This document shows, in pieces, positions 1 through 10,560 of a stretch of DNA of 64,000 nt. Location: NCBI RefSeq assembly GCF_016722895.1, contig NZ_JAEQNA010000011.1, positions 85,606 to 149,605 on the forward strand, read 5' to 3'. Within the stretch, counting starts at the first letter, position 1. The number at the start of each line of letters is the position of its first letter. Source of the DNA: Ramlibacter aurantiacus (GTDB taxonomy: Bacteria > Pseudomonadota > Gammaproteobacteria > Burkholderiales > Burkholderiaceae_C). The notes below the pieces were generated by a model. The model saw only the letters and a program-made list of their open reading frames with translations. It was not told the DNA's origin and ran no database searches. Made by a program: the position numbers and the translations under genes.

Positions 1-1391
1 CTCTCCGATTTACCCAGAAATAGAACGCCACCGGGCTTGAGCGCGAAGTGGAACAGCTCCAGGATCCGGGCCTGCTGGGCAGGCTCGAAGTAGATCAGCA
101 GGTTGCGACAGGCGATGAGGTCGAGCTTCGAATACGGCGGGTCGCGCACCAGGTTCTGCGGGGCGAACACCACCGATTCGCGCAGCAGCTTGTTCACCGC
201 ATACCCCTGGCCCTGCTTCTCGAAAAAGCGAGCCAGCCGCGCTGCCGAAACTTTGTCGCAGATCGTCTCCGGATAGACGCCAGCGCGCGCGATGGTCAGG
301 GCGTCGCTATCGAGGTCGCTGGCAAAGACACACACGCTTCCGGCGCGTCCACGTGCGCCGAGGTGCTCGAGCAGCACCATGGCGATGGAATAGCTCTCCT
401 CCCCGGTGGCGCAGCCGGGCGTCCATACCCGGATCGACGCGTCGGCGGCCGCGTTGCGGATCAGGTCGGGCACCACGTTTTCCTCCAGCACCTGCCAGGC
501 TTGCGGCTCGCGGAAGAAGTCCGTCACGCTGATCAGGAAGTCCTTGACGAGGGCCGTGAGTTCCTCGTCCGACTGCTGTAGCAGATCGAGATAGGCCGAG
601 ACATCGCCGACGCGGTTCAGACCCATGCGCCGGCGCAGGCGGCGCAGGCGGCGCAGGAGCATGGCCGACCGGTACCAGCGGAAGTCGTGGCCCGTGCGCG
701 CCTGTACGAGGTCGAGGATGTCTTGCAGCCGCGCCTTCATGCCAGGAAGGTCGTCGGGTGCGGGGTTCGCCAGCGCCGGGGACTCGTCGGGCAGGGTGAC
801 GGTCGGCGCGTGCGTCAGGTAGTCGATCAGCGCCTGTCCCATGCGTTGGACCGGCAGGACGCGGTCCGGAACGCCCGCCTCGATCGCAGCGCGAGGCATG
901 CTGGGGAACTTCGCCGTCTCGGGGTCCTGGACCAGGGTCAGCCCGCCGGCGGCCTTGATTTCCTTCAGGCCCGCGGTGCCATCGTGATCCGCACCGCTCA
1001 GGACGATTCCCGCGGAGCGCTCCTGCTGGTCCGCGGCCAGCGAGCACATGAAGTGGTCGATCGAGCGCAGGATGGATGGCCGCGGGGCCGCCGGCCCCAG
1101 CCGGAGCGACCCACCGCGTATGTCCATCAGACACCCGGGGGGGATCACATAGATGCGGCCCGGTTCAACCGCCTCGCCGTCCTTCGCCTCGGTCACCGGC
1201 ATGGTGCTGGCCCGGCCGAGCAGCTCGGCCATCATGCTGTCGTGGTGCGGCGCCAGGTGGCTGATCACCACGAACGCCAGTCGCGAGTCGGCGGGCATGG
1301 AGCCGAAGAAACCCTGCAGCGCCTCCAGTCCGCCGGCCGATGCGCCGAGGGCCACGATGGTCAAGCCAGGGCTTGGCGCGGTCAAAGGCAC
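1..1391 (-). CDS. CheB/CheR fusion protein (C-terminus outside window)
   Basis: Chemotaxis-type methylesterase/methyltransferase fusion, cut by the left edge of the window. The CheB methylesterase domain comes first, with a Ser-His-Asp triad visible as S18 (in GASAGG), H45 and D137 (in GADHDGTAG). A CheR domain follows: an Arg-rich N-terminal helix bundle, then the SAM-binding GCATGEES motif near residue 328. The visible part ends in a typical LKPGGVLFLGKSE strand. Proteins of this family often continue into PAS and histidine-kinase domains, which cannot be seen here. No ATG exists in frame; GTG at 1391 is the nearest start before the triad Ser, and another GTG lies at 1511. No other chemotaxis gene is nearby, so its signalling partner is unknown. 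Confidence 0.85.
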   Translation of the reverse strand, partial: MPLTAPSPGLTIVALGASAGGLEALQGFFGSMPADSRLAFVVISHLAPHHDSMMAELLGRASTMPVTEAKDGEAVEPGRIYVIPPGCLMDIRGGSLRLGPAAPRPSILRSIDHFMCSLAADQQERSAGIVLSGADHDGTAGLKEIKAAGGLTLVQDPETAKFPSMPRAAIEAGVPDRVLPVQRMGQALIDYLTHAPTVTLPDESPALANPAPDDLPGMKARLQDILDLVQARTGHDFRWYRSAMLLRRLRRLRRRMGLNRVGDVSAYLDLLQQSDEELTALVKDFLISVTDFFREPQAWQVLEENVVPDLIRNAAADASIRVWTPGCATGEESYSIAMVLLEHLGARGRAGSVCVFASDLDSDALTIARAGVYPETICDKVSAARLARFFEKQGQGYAVNKLLRESVVFAPQNLVRDPPYSKLDLIACRNLLIYFEPAQQARILELFHFALKPGGVLFLGKSE

Positions 1392-1766
1392 GGCTTCAAA
1401 CGCCGGAGCCCGCTTTGTCGACCTGCTCGCGCCATGTGTGCCATCGTGGTGTACCTCAACCCGCAGTATGCGCGCGCGCCGCCATGAGAACTGCGTTCGC
1501 TGCGTCGCCACCCGGGAAAAACTGTAGCGATTGCTTCCGTCGCCACCGCGGCGAAGCCCGCGCGGGTTGAGGTTGCGGTGGCGCTGCGGCGCGCCGAGGG
1601 GGGGTGATATCCCGGCACAGCCGGATTCGCGTCCTGGGCCCACGAGCAACTTCGCGAAGACCGTCCATACTGCGGCTTCCTGGCCTGTCAACTCATCGAA
1701 GAACCTCCCCAGGGGCATGCCGGGCTGGCGTGTCCTGTTCATCGAGTCTCCCCCGAGGAACCGATC
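1392..1766. other. Intergenic region between divergent cheB/cheR and ndvB
   Basis: This stretch of about 375 bases lies between two divergently transcribed genes. No convincing coding sequence is seen. It contains an 8-base inverted repeat, CGCCACCG at 1541-1548 and CGGTGGCG at 1576-1583. A Shine-Dalgarno-like GAGGA sits at its ndvB end. No clear -35/-10 pair stands out on either strand. Confidence 0.5.
1755..1759 (+). promoter_or_regulatory. Ribosome binding site fixing the TTG start of ndvB
   Basis: GAGGA lies 7 bases upstream of TTG at 1767. The ATG at 1774 is out of frame, so this site supports the unusual TTG start. Confidence 0.6.
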
Positions 1767-4700
1767 TTGAGCGATGAGCCCCGCGCGATAGCGCCACACC
1801 GATTGTTCGCCCGATGGTTTTCGGCGAGGCCCGCATCCGGGCGCGAGGAGCTGCTGTCGGGGCCATTGCGGGGCGACCTGCTGGGCCCTGACCAGCTCGC
1901 GGAGAGGGCGCGCGCACTCGCGCGCGAGCAGCGATCGAGCGCGAAGGCCACCGCGTGGAGGCAGGCGCCCCTGCTCACCCGCCTCGAGCAAAGTCGAAAG
2001 ATCCTGGACGAGGCGCACGAGAAGCTGGCAGCGGGCGCGGCGCGGGGCGTGGACGTCGGGCCCGCCGGCGAGTGGCTGCTCGACAACTTCCACGTGGTGC
2101 GCGAGCACATCCGCGAGATCCACGAGAGCCTGCCGCGTGGCTATTACCGCGAGCTGCCAGAGTTGACCCGTGGCGCGCTCGCGGGGTACCCGCGTGTCTA
2201 TGAACTGACGATCACCATGATCTCCCACACCGAGGGGCGGGTGGATCGGCAAAACCTCGACGGGTTCGTGCGGGCCTACCAGTCGGTCACTCCCCTGAGG
2301 ATCGGCGAGCTGTGGGCCGTGTCGGCCATGCTCCGCCTGGGGCTGATCGAGAGCGTGCGGCGCATGACGCTGCGCACCGTGCAGCGGATGGACCACATCG
2401 AGCAGGCCGACGCCTGGGCGGCCCGCATCGCCGCCGCGGCCGATGAAGGCGAGGGCTCGCTCGGCAGCGTCCTGGACGTGTTCGTGCGGTCCAGCCCGCA
2501 ACTGACCCCGGCGTTCGTCTCGCGCCTGATGCATCAGCTCCGGTTGATCGTCGGGTCGTACCCGATCCTCGCCCATATCGAGCAGTGGATCTCGGACCGC
2601 TCGCTGGGAGGCGAGGATGCGATCGCGCGTGCCACGCAGCACCTGGCGCTGACGCAGATGATCATGGCGCACAGCATCACCAGCCTGCGCACCATCGCGC
2701 ACCTGGACTGGCCCGCCTTCGTCGACGGGCAGAGCGCCATGGAGCCGGTGCTGCGGGAGGACCCCGCCGGGTTTTATGCGAGGTCGACCTTCGACACGCG
2801 CGACCGGTACCGGCACGTGGTCGAGCGCATCGCCCGCCGCACCGGGCTCAGGGAAGAAGCGGTGGCCCGCGCCGCCGTGGACCTCGCGCGGGAGGGGGTG
2901 ACCGACGGCCCCGAGCCGTCGCTGCATGCGCACGTCGGCTATTACCTGGTTGACCAAGGGCTGCCCCGGCTGGAAGCGGCCACCGGGTACCGCCAGTTTC
3001 CCGGCGAGACCGTTCATCGCTGGTTGCTGCGGCACCCCAACCTCGTGTTCGGGGGCGGCATCGTCGCCGGCACCGGTGCGGCCCTCGGCGCGTTGTTCTG
3101 GCTCGCCGGGCCGGCTGCGCAGCCCGCCTGGGGGCTGGTGCTGCTGCTGGCGCTGATTCCCGCCGCCGACCTGGCGATCAGCACGGTGAACCAGGTCATC
3201 ACGGCATGGCTGCCGCCGCGGACCCTGCCCAAGCTCGACTTGCACGGCAAGGAAGGCGTACCCGCGGAGTTCCGCACCGCGGTGGTGGCGCCGACGCTGT
3301 TCGACAGCGTGGAGGCCGTGCAGGAGGCCCTGGCGAACCTCGAGGTGCAATTCCTCGCCAATCGCGGCGCGCACCTCCATTTCGCCCTGCTGAGCGACTT
3401 CACCGATGCACCCACCGAGACGGTCGAAGGCGACGTGGCCATCGTCGCGGCGGGCGTGCAGGGCGTGCAGGCGCTCAATGCCCGCTATGCGCACGCGACG
3501 GGCGACGCCTTCTATTTCTTCCACCGGCCGCGCCGCTGGAACCCGCGCGAGGGCGTCTTCATGGGGTGGGAGCGCAAGCGGGGCAAGCTGGCGCAGTTCA
3601 ACCGCTTCCTGCGCGGCGACGCAGGTGATGCCTTCAGCGTGATCGTGGGCGCGGTGGAGCCGCTGCGGTCGGTTCGCTACGTCATCACGCTGGACGCCGA
3701 CACCGTGCTGCCGCCGGACGCCGCTCCCGATCTCATTGGCGCGCTGGCTCACCCGCTCAACCGCGCGGTCTACGACGAGGCCTCGGGGCGCGTCGTGCGC
3801 GGCTACGGAATCCTGCAGCCCCGGGTGGGCGTGTCGCTGCCCAGCGCGCACCGCACCCGGTTCGCCGCCATCCACTCGGGGCATCCCGGCGTGGACCCGT
3901 ACACCACCGCCGTCTCGGACGTCTACCAGGACCTGTACGGGGAGGGCAGTTACACCGGCAAGGGGATCTACGAGGTCGATGCCTTCGAGCAGGCCACGCA
4001 TGGGCGGTTTCCGGAGAACACCTTGTTGTCGCATGACCTCGTCGAGGGCAGCTATGCCCGCGCCGGCCTGATGACGGAGGTGATGGTCTACGACGACTAT
4101 CCGTCGCGTTACCTGGTCCACGCACGGCGCAAGCACCGCTGGATCCGTGGCGACTGGCAGTTGCTGCGCTGGCTCACACCCCGGGTTCCCGGGCCGTTCG
4201 GAGCGGAGCCGAACCGGCTCGGTGTCCTGTCACGCTGGAAGATCATCGACAACCTCAGGCGCAGCACGGTAGAGGCCGGGCAACTGGGCTTTTTGCTCGC
4301 CGGGTGGACCATCCTGCCCGGCTCGCCCCTGCGCTGGACGGCGCTGGGCCTGGCGGCGATCGCCGGCCCGTGGATCGTCGCGCTCGCGCTCGGCGCGCTG
4401 AGGCCGCCGGTGGACCGATCCTGGCGTGCCTACTACGCCGGCATGGCGCGCGATGCCGTCACCGCGGCGCAGCAGGTCGCGCTTGCCGTCACGTTCCTGG
4501 CGCACCAGTCGTGGCTCTCGGTCGACGCGATCGTGCGCACGCTCTGGCGCCTGTTCGTGTCCAGGCGCCACCTGCTCGAATGGAAGACCGCATCGAGCAG
4601 CGAGCGCAGTGTGTCGGGCGAGGCAGTCGGCGTGTGGTGGGCCATGGGGGCGGCCGTGGCGATCGCGGCAGGCACCGGGCTCGGGCTGGTTGGCCTGGCG

Positions 4701-7700
4701 GCAGGCGGGGCGGGGCCTTCGCCGCTTTGGCATCTGTTGCTCGCGGCCGCGCCGCTGCTGTTGCTGTGGGGGGTCTCTCCGGCCATCGCACACGCGCTCA
4801 GCGCGCCGCCGGTGCGGCCGCGGCGGCAGCTGCCGGCGGCCGATCGGGCCCGCGTCGAGCGGCTGGCACTGCTGCACTGGCACTTCTACGAGCGCTTCAC
4901 CGGTGCCGATACCCACTGGCTCGTGCCCGACAACTTCCAGCAGGACCCGACGCCGGTGCTGGCGATGCGCACGTCGCCCACCAACATCGGCCTGCAACTG
5001 CTGGCGATCGTCAGCGCGCGGGACCTGGGGTTCATCACCACCGCCGACATGACGCGGCGCCTGGAACTCGCCTTCGGCTCGATGGAGCGCCTGAGCCGCT
5101 TCAAGGGCCATTTCTTCAACTGGTACGACCTGCATGAGCTGCGGGTGCTGGAGCCGGCCTACGTATCGACGGTGGACAGCGGGAACCTGGCCGGGCACCT
5201 GCTGGCGGTGAGGCAGGCGTGCCTGGCGGTCGCGCAGGAGCAGCCGACCGACCCGCTCGTGCGGCCGGCGCTGCGGACCGCGCTCGCGCTCGCGGAGGAG
5301 CGGCTGCACCAGGCCGCACCCGCCCTGTCGCAGGCGTCGCCAGGCGCCAGCCTGGCACTTGGCGCGGCCCAGCGTCATGTGCTGGCGGCGCGGGAACGCC
5401 TTGCCGCGACGGGCGCGGCGGGTTGCGGGGTCGAGGACCTCGTGGCGATCGCCACGCTGCTGCGCCAATCCGCTGGCCCGCTGGAGCAGGTGAAGCTGCC
5501 GCAGCCATCGGAGGAGCCGCTGCAGGAGTGGATCGACTGGAGCCTGCGTCGGATCGAGCAGCATTTCGACGAACGCAGGGCGACCGACGCGGCGGCTGGC
5601 CTGAGCGCGCGTCTGGAGGCGCTCGCCGAGCGGGCTCACGGCGTCGCGACCGGCATGCAGTTCGGGTTCCTGTTCGACCGGGAGCGCGAGCTGTTCTCCA
5701 TCGGCTACCAGCACGCGACGCAAACCCTCGATCCGTCGTACTACGACCTGTTCGCCTCCGAAGCGCGGCTGGCCAGCTTCATCGCCATCGCCAAGGACGA
5801 CGTCCTCGTCGATCACTGGTTCCGGCTGGGCCGCACGCTCACCCATGCCGGCGGCAACCCGGCGTTGATCTCGTGGAGCGGGAGCATGTTCGAGTACCTG
5901 ATGCCGGCCCTGGTGATGCGCGCCTACCCCTTCACGCTGCTCGACCAGACGTACCAGGGGGCCGTGCGGCGACAGATGGCTTACGGCACGCAGCTCGGCG
6001 TGCCCTGGGGCGTGAGCGAAAGCGCCTACAACCTGCGTGACCGCCATCTCACCTACCAGTACCGGGCCTTCGGCGTGCCCGACCTCGCCCTCAAGCGCGG
6101 CCTCGGCCGCGATGTGGTGATCGCGCCCTACGCGGCGGTGCTCGCCCTGCAGGTGAACCCTTCGAGTGCGTTGAGCAACCTCGCCACGCTTGAACAACTG
6201 GGCGCGCTGGGGCCGTACGGATTCCGCGACGCGCTCGACTACACCCGGCCGCTTCCAGGCAAGCCTTTCGCGCTGGTCGAGAACTACATGGCGCACCACA
6301 TCGGCATGTCCCTCGCGGCGTTCACCAACCTGTTGAGCGACCAGGTGTGGCAGGAGCGCTTCCATGCCGACCCGCTGGTGCGGTCCGTGGAGCTGCTCCT
6401 GCACGAGCGCATCCCGCGGCGGCTGGTCTATGACAAGCCGCAGGCGAGCGACCCCGACGAGGGTCTCCCCGCTCCCGAGCTGGAAAACCCCGTGGTGCGC
6501 GAATTCGACCAGCCGGACACGCCCCACCCGCACATCGCCATGCTGGGGCGCCTGCCCTACAAGCTGATGGTGAGTCACTGCGGGTCGGGCTACAGCCGCT
6601 ACAACGATGTGGCCGTCACGCGCTGGCGCGCCGACGCGACCACCGACACCACCGGGCAGTTCTGCTACGTCAAGGAGCTTGGCCATGGGCGTGTGTGGTC
6701 CGTGGCGCACCAGCCCACCTGCGCGCCGGCCGATTCGTACCGGGCGCTGCTGGCCACCGACCGGGTCACCTTCGAACGCTCAGACGGGGCGATCGAGACC
6801 CGCACCGACATCGTGGTCGTTCCCGAGGACGCGGCGGAGGTCCGCCGGGTCACCGTTCGCAACCACGGCGAAAAGGCAGTGGAGATCGAACTGACCAGCT
6901 ATGGCGAGGTGGTGCTGGGCGGCATCGAGGCCGATCGCGCCCACCCGGCCTTCGCCAAGCTGTTCGTGGAGACGGAGTGGCACGAGTGGTGCACGGCGCT
7001 CACTGCCACGCGGCGGCCGCGCACCGGCAAGGAGGAGCCGCTGTGGTGCGTGCACGTGGTCAGCAGCTGTCCCGATCAGGTGGGCGCCGTGAGCTACGAG
7101 ACGGATCGCGCACGCTTCATCGGGCGGGGACTCAGCACCCGGGACCCGGTCGCCCTGTCCGGCGATGGGCCGCTGTCGGGCAGCACCGGCGCGGTGCTCG
7201 ACCCGATCTTCTCGCTGCGCACCCGGGTGCGGCTGGCGCCCGGCCAGATGGCATGCGTCACCTTCACCACCCTGGTGGCCACCAGCCGGGCGCGTGCCTT
7301 CGAGCTGGCCGACCGCTACCACCATCCGTCGGCGTCGGAGCGCGCGCTCGACCTGGCGTGGACCTCCCAGCAGCTGGAGCTGCGCGAGCTCGGTTTGACG
7401 CCGGCCCATGTCGCCGACTTCCAGGAACTCGCCGGCTACCTGTTCTTCCCACGCCCGGAACTGCGGGCGCCGCAGGACGAGCTGCTGCGCAACCGCGGTT
7501 CGCAACCGCTGCTATGGGAGCTGGGCGTGTCGGGCGACTGGCCGGTGGTGCTGGCGTCCATCGACTCGCCGGACGGCCTGCCCACCCTGCGGCAGCTGTT
7601 CGCCGCCCACCACTACTGGCGCCGTCGCGGAATGATGGTGGACGTGGTGGTGCTCAACACGCAGCCGGCCTCGTACCTCCAGGAGCTCCACAACAGGATC

Positions 7701-10484
7701 CTCGAAGTGATGTTCACGTCGGGCGATACCGAGATGGACCGGCCAGGCGGCGTGTTCATCCGGCGGCGCGACCAAATCGGTGCGGACGCGCTGCAGATGC
7801 TCGTGGCCACCGCAAGCCTGAGCCTGCGCTGCGGCGCACGCTCCCTCGTCGAGTCGGTCATCGGGGGGGTCCGGGGCGAGACCAGGACAGGGGAAGCGCC
7901 TCCGCTCGAATCGCAGCCGCGCCGCAGCGACAAGCAGGGTGCGGTTGTCCCGGCGACCGCGAGCAGCGTCCGCGCGCGCCTGGGTGACACGAGCAGTTCC
8001 GATCCGGGGGCCGTCCTGCCGCCCGTGCTGCGCGACGCGCGTGGGCTGGGAGCCGTGTCGAGGCCCGAGGCCGGGTCCGGCGAGCTGCTGTTCGACAACG
8101 GCATCGGCGGGTTGAATGCGGCCGGCGAGTACGAGATGCGCATCCGCGGCGATCGGGTGCCGCCCGCGCCCTGGTCCAACGTGATCGCCAACCCGCACGG
8201 CGGCTTCGTGGTGAGTGAGCGGGGGACCGGTTTCACCTGGGCTGAGAACAGCTACTTCTATCGGCTCACGCCCTGGCACAACGATCCGGTGAGCGACCCC
8301 GCCACCGAGGTGCTCTACCTGCATGACGAGGAGACGGGCCGGCTGTGGAGCGCCACGCCGGCGCCGGCCGGGCGCGATGCCACGTACACCGTGCGGCACG
8401 GCGCCGGCGCTTCGGTGTTCGAGGCCGTGCACGGCGGGATCGCCAGCCGCCTCACCATGAGCCTGGCGGACGGCGAAGCGGTCAAGCTCTCGGTGCTCGA
8501 GCTGACCAACCGGGGCGAGCGCCCGCGCCGCATCTGCGTCACCGCCTACGTGGAGTGGTCGCTCGGCGTCAATCGCGAACACACGCAGCACCAGGTGCGC
8601 ACGCGGTTCGAGCCTGAACTGCGCGCCATGCTCGCCAGCAACCGGTTCGACCCCCAGTTCGCGGACTGGGTGGCGATCTGCGGGCTGAGCGAACCGGTCA
8701 CCGGGCACACGGCCGACCGGCGCGAGTTTCTGGGCCGCAATGGAACCCTTGAGAGTCCTGCCGCCTTGCGCCAGGGGCCGCTCGCCAGGACCACCGGCCA
8801 TGGCTTCGACCCCTGCGCCGCGATGCAGTGCGTGCTGGAGCTGGCCCCGGGTGAAACCCGGGAGCTCTCCGTGGTGCTGGGGGCGGCCGCCACCGAGGAC
8901 GAGGCGCGCCAAGTCGTGACCCGGTATCTCGTGCCGGGGGCCGTCGCGGCAGCGAGTACCCGGAGCAGGGCGCTGTGGGCGAAGCGTCTGTCGGTGGTCC
9001 GTGTGCGCACGCCTGAGCCATCGTTCGACGCGATGATCAACCGGTGGACCCTCTACCAGGCGCTCTCCTGCCGGATGTGGGCACGTTCGGCCGTGTACCA
9101 GAGCGGCGGCGCGTACGGCTTTCGCGACCAGCTCCAGGACGTGCTGGCCTTCGTCTATGCCGAGCCCGGCATCGCGCGCGAGCACATCCTGCGGGCGGCG
9201 GCGCGCCAGTTCCTGGAGGGGGACGTGCAGCACTGGTGGCACCCGCAGAGCGGGCGCGGTGTTCGCACGCGCTTCTCCGACGACCTGGCGTGGCTTCCCT
9301 ACGTGGTCGACCAGTACGTCCGGGTGACGGGCGACGCGTCGGTGCTCGACGAGTACGTCCCGTTCCTGGCCATGCGTCCCCTGGAGCCGCACGAGCACGA
9401 GGTCTATGACCTGCCGCAGGTCACCGACGAGCACGCCAGCGTGTACGAGCATTGCCTGCGGGCCTTGCGCAAGGCGTGCACCACCGGGCCGCATGGCCTG
9501 CCCCTGATCGGCATTGGGGACTGGAACGACGGCATGAACCGCGTCGGGGCCGAGGGGCGCGGCGAGAGCGTCTGGCTGGCCTGGTTCCTGGTGGCCACCT
9601 TGCGCGGGTTTTCGGAACATGTGCAGGCGCGCGGCGATGCCGAGGTGGCGTCGGACTTCCGCGCGCGTGCCGATGCCTACGCGGCGGCGGTGGAGGCGCA
9701 CGGATGGGACGGCCAGTGGTACCGCCGTGCGTACTTCGACGATGGCACGCCGCTGGGGACCGCCGCGAACGCGGAGTGCCGCATCGACTCCATCGCGCAG
9801 AGCTGGAGCGTGATCTCGGGTGCGGCCCCGCCCGAGCGACAGGCACGTGCGCTGCGCGCCCTGGAAGAACACCTGGTTCGCCCGGACGAGCGGCTGCTCG
9901 TGCTGTTGACGCCCCCGTTCGACAAGTCCGCCCAGGACCCGGGCTACATCAAGGGCTACCTGCCCGGCGTGCGCGAGAACGGCGCGCAGTACACCCATGC
10001 CGCGATGTGGGCGGTGCTGGCCGCCGCCATGCAGGGCGACGGCTCGCGGGCCTTCGAGTGGTTCCAGATGATCAACCCGCTCCTGCATGCGCGAAGCGCC
10101 GCCGAGGTCGACACCTACAAGGTGGAGCCCTACGTGGTGGCCGCCGACGTCTACACCGCGCCAGGTCACTTGGGCAGGGGAGGGTGGACCTGGTACACCG
10201 GGTCCGCCAGCTGGATGTACCGCGTGGGCCTCGAGGCCATCCTCGGCTTCACCAAGCGCGCAGACACGCTGCGCATCGAACCCCATGTGCCTGCCGAGTG
10301 GCCGGAGTTCTCCATCGAGTATGGCTTCGGCGCCGCCGTCTACGCGATCGAGGTTCGACAGCCGGGGCAGTTGCGCCAGCGCGGGGCACAGATCAGGCTG
10401 GATGGCCGGCTGCTGCAGGAGCCGACGCTGCGTCTGGTGGACGATGGCGCGCGGCACGAAGTGCTCGTCACTCCCCGGGATTGA
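1767..10484 (+). CDS. ndvB: Cyclic beta-1,2-glucan synthase (GT84/GH94)
   Basis: A 2905-residue membrane enzyme that makes cyclic beta-1,2-glucan from UDP-glucose at the inner membrane; the size fits the NdvB/ChvB family. Reading order: an N-terminal region of about 420 residues; membrane segments near 425-481; a GT84 glycosyltransferase with LDADTVLPPDA near 638 and an HRWIRGDWQLL motif; further membrane segments between about 835 and 1010; a glycoamylase-like domain (FDRERELFSIGYQ near 1302, SWSGSMFEYLMPAL near 1370); beta-sandwich regions; and a C-terminal GH94 phosphorylase-like domain (GIGDWNDGMNRVG near 2582, GGWTWYTGSASW near 2803). A Pro/Ser/Arg-rich linker lies around 2040-2100. It starts at TTG, supported by GAGGA. 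No ndvA-type exporter is adjacent, so export of the product is unexplained here. Confidence 0.9.
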   Translation: MSDEPRAIAPHRLFARWFSARPASGREELLSGPLRGDLLGPDQLAERARALAREQRSSAKATAWRQAPLLTRLEQSRKILDEAHEKLAAGAARGVDVGPAGEWLLDNFHVVREHIREIHESLPRGYYRELPELTRGALAGYPRVYELTITMISHTEGRVDRQNLDGFVRAYQSVTPLRIGELWAVSAMLRLGLIESVRRMTLRTVQRMDHIEQADAWAARIAAAADEGEGSLGSVLDVFVRSSPQLTPAFVSRLMHQLRLIVGSYPILAHIEQWISDRSLGGEDAIARATQHLALTQMIMAHSITSLRTIAHLDWPAFVDGQSAMEPVLREDPAGFYARSTFDTRDRYRHVVERIARRTGLREEAVARAAVDLAREGVTDGPEPSLHAHVGYYLVDQGLPRLEAATGYRQFPGETVHRWLLRHPNLVFGGGIVAGTGAALGALFWLAGPAAQPAWGLVLLLALIPAADLAISTVNQVITAWLPPRTLPKLDLHGKEGVPAEFRTAVVAPTLFDSVEAVQEALANLEVQFLANRGAHLHFALLSDFTDAPTETVEGDVAIVAAGVQGVQALNARYAHATGDAFYFFHRPRRWNPREGVFMGWERKRGKLAQFNRFLRGDAGDAFSVIVGAVEPLRSVRYVITLDADTVLPPDAAPDLIGALAHPLNRAVYDEASGRVVRGYGILQPRVGVSLPSAHRTRFAAIHSGHPGVDPYTTAVSDVYQDLYGEGSYTGKGIYEVDAFEQATHGRFPENTLLSHDLVEGSYARAGLMTEVMVYDDYPSRYLVHARRKHRWIRGDWQLLRWLTPRVPGPFGAEPNRLGVLSRWKIIDNLRRSTVEAGQLGFLLAGWTILPGSPLRWTALGLAAIAGPWIVALALGALRPPVDRSWRAYYAGMARDAVTAAQQVALAVTFLAHQSWLSVDAIVRTLWRLFVSRRHLLEWKTASSSERSVSGEAVGVWWAMGAAVAIAAGTGLGLVGLAAGGAGPSPLWHLLLAAAPLLLLWGVSPAIAHALSAPPVRPRRQLPAADRARVERLALLHWHFYERFTGADTHWLVPDNFQQDPTPVLAMRTSPTNIGLQLLAIVSARDLGFITTADMTRRLELAFGSMERLSRFKGHFFNWYDLHELRVLEPAYVSTVDSGNLAGHLLAVRQACLAVAQEQPTDPLVRPALRTALALAEERLHQAAPALSQASPGASLALGAAQRHVLAARERLAATGAAGCGVEDLVAIATLLRQSAGPLEQVKLPQPSEEPLQEWIDWSLRRIEQHFDERRATDAAAGLSARLEALAERAHGVATGMQFGFLFDRERELFSIGYQHATQTLDPSYYDLFASEARLASFIAIAKDDVLVDHWFRLGRTLTHAGGNPALISWSGSMFEYLMPALVMRAYPFTLLDQTYQGAVRRQMAYGTQLGVPWGVSESAYNLRDRHLTYQYRAFGVPDLALKRGLGRDVVIAPYAAVLALQVNPSSALSNLATLEQLGALGPYGFRDALDYTRPLPGKPFALVENYMAHHIGMSLAAFTNLLSDQVWQERFHADPLVRSVELLLHERIPRRLVYDKPQASDPDEGLPAPELENPVVREFDQPDTPHPHIAMLGRLPYKLMVSHCGSGYSRYNDVAVTRWRADATTDTTGQFCYVKELGHGRVWSVAHQPTCAPADSYRALLATDRVTFERSDGAIETRTDIVVVPEDAAEVRRVTVRNHGEKAVEIELTSYGEVVLGGIEADRAHPAFAKLFVETEWHEWCTALTATRRPRTGKEEPLWCVHVVSSCPDQVGAVSYETDRARFIGRGLSTRDPVALSGDGPLSGSTGAVLDPIFSLRTRVRLAPGQMACVTFTTLVATSRARAFELADRYHHPSASERALDLAWTSQQLELRELGLTPAHVADFQELAGYLFFPRPELRAPQDELLRNRGSQPLLWELGVSGDWPVVLASIDSPDGLPTLRQLFAAHHYWRRRGMMVDVVVLNTQPASYLQELHNRILEVMFTSGDTEMDRPGGVFIRRRDQIGADALQMLVATASLSLRCGARSLVESVIGGVRGETRTGEAPPLESQPRRSDKQGAVVPATASSVRARLGDTSSSDPGAVLPPVLRDARGLGAVSRPEAGSGELLFDNGIGGLNAAGEYEMRIRGDRVPPAPWSNVIANPHGGFVVSERGTGFTWAENSYFYRLTPWHNDPVSDPATEVLYLHDEETGRLWSATPAPAGRDATYTVRHGAGASVFEAVHGGIASRLTMSLADGEAVKLSVLELTNRGERPRRICVTAYVEWSLGVNREHTQHQVRTRFEPELRAMLASNRFDPQFADWVAICGLSEPVTGHTADRREFLGRNGTLESPAALRQGPLARTTGHGFDPCAAMQCVLELAPGETRELSVVLGAAATEDEARQVVTRYLVPGAVAAASTRSRALWAKRLSVVRVRTPEPSFDAMINRWTLYQALSCRMWARSAVYQSGGAYGFRDQLQDVLAFVYAEPGIAREHILRAAARQFLEGDVQHWWHPQSGRGVRTRFSDDLAWLPYVVDQYVRVTGDASVLDEYVPFLAMRPLEPHEHEVYDLPQVTDEHASVYEHCLRALRKACTTGPHGLPLIGIGDWNDGMNRVGAEGRGESVWLAWFLVATLRGFSEHVQARGDAEVASDFRARADAYAAAVEAHGWDGQWYRRAYFDDGTPLGTAANAECRIDSIAQSWSVISGAAPPERQARALRALEEHLVRPDERLLVLLTPPFDKSAQDPGYIKGYLPGVRENGAQYTHAAMWAVLAAAMQGDGSRAFEWFQMINPLLHARSAAEVDTYKVEPYVVAADVYTAPGHLGRGGWTWYTGSASWMYRVGLEAILGFTKRADTLRIEPHVPAEWPEFSIEYGFGAAVYAIEVRQPGQLRQRGAQIRLDGRLLQEPTLRLVDDGARHEVLVTPRD

Positions 10485-10560
10485 CGCGCCAGCGATTCGC
10501 TGGGGCAGCGCCGCGCCAGCCGTGGTGCAGGTGACGGGCACCGCCCCCGACAATCGCGCC

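Noticed and set aside
1531..1770. Plus-strand frame in the cheB/cheR-ndvB gap
   Set aside because: Pro/Arg-rich translation typical of random high-G+C sequence; no ribosome binding site.
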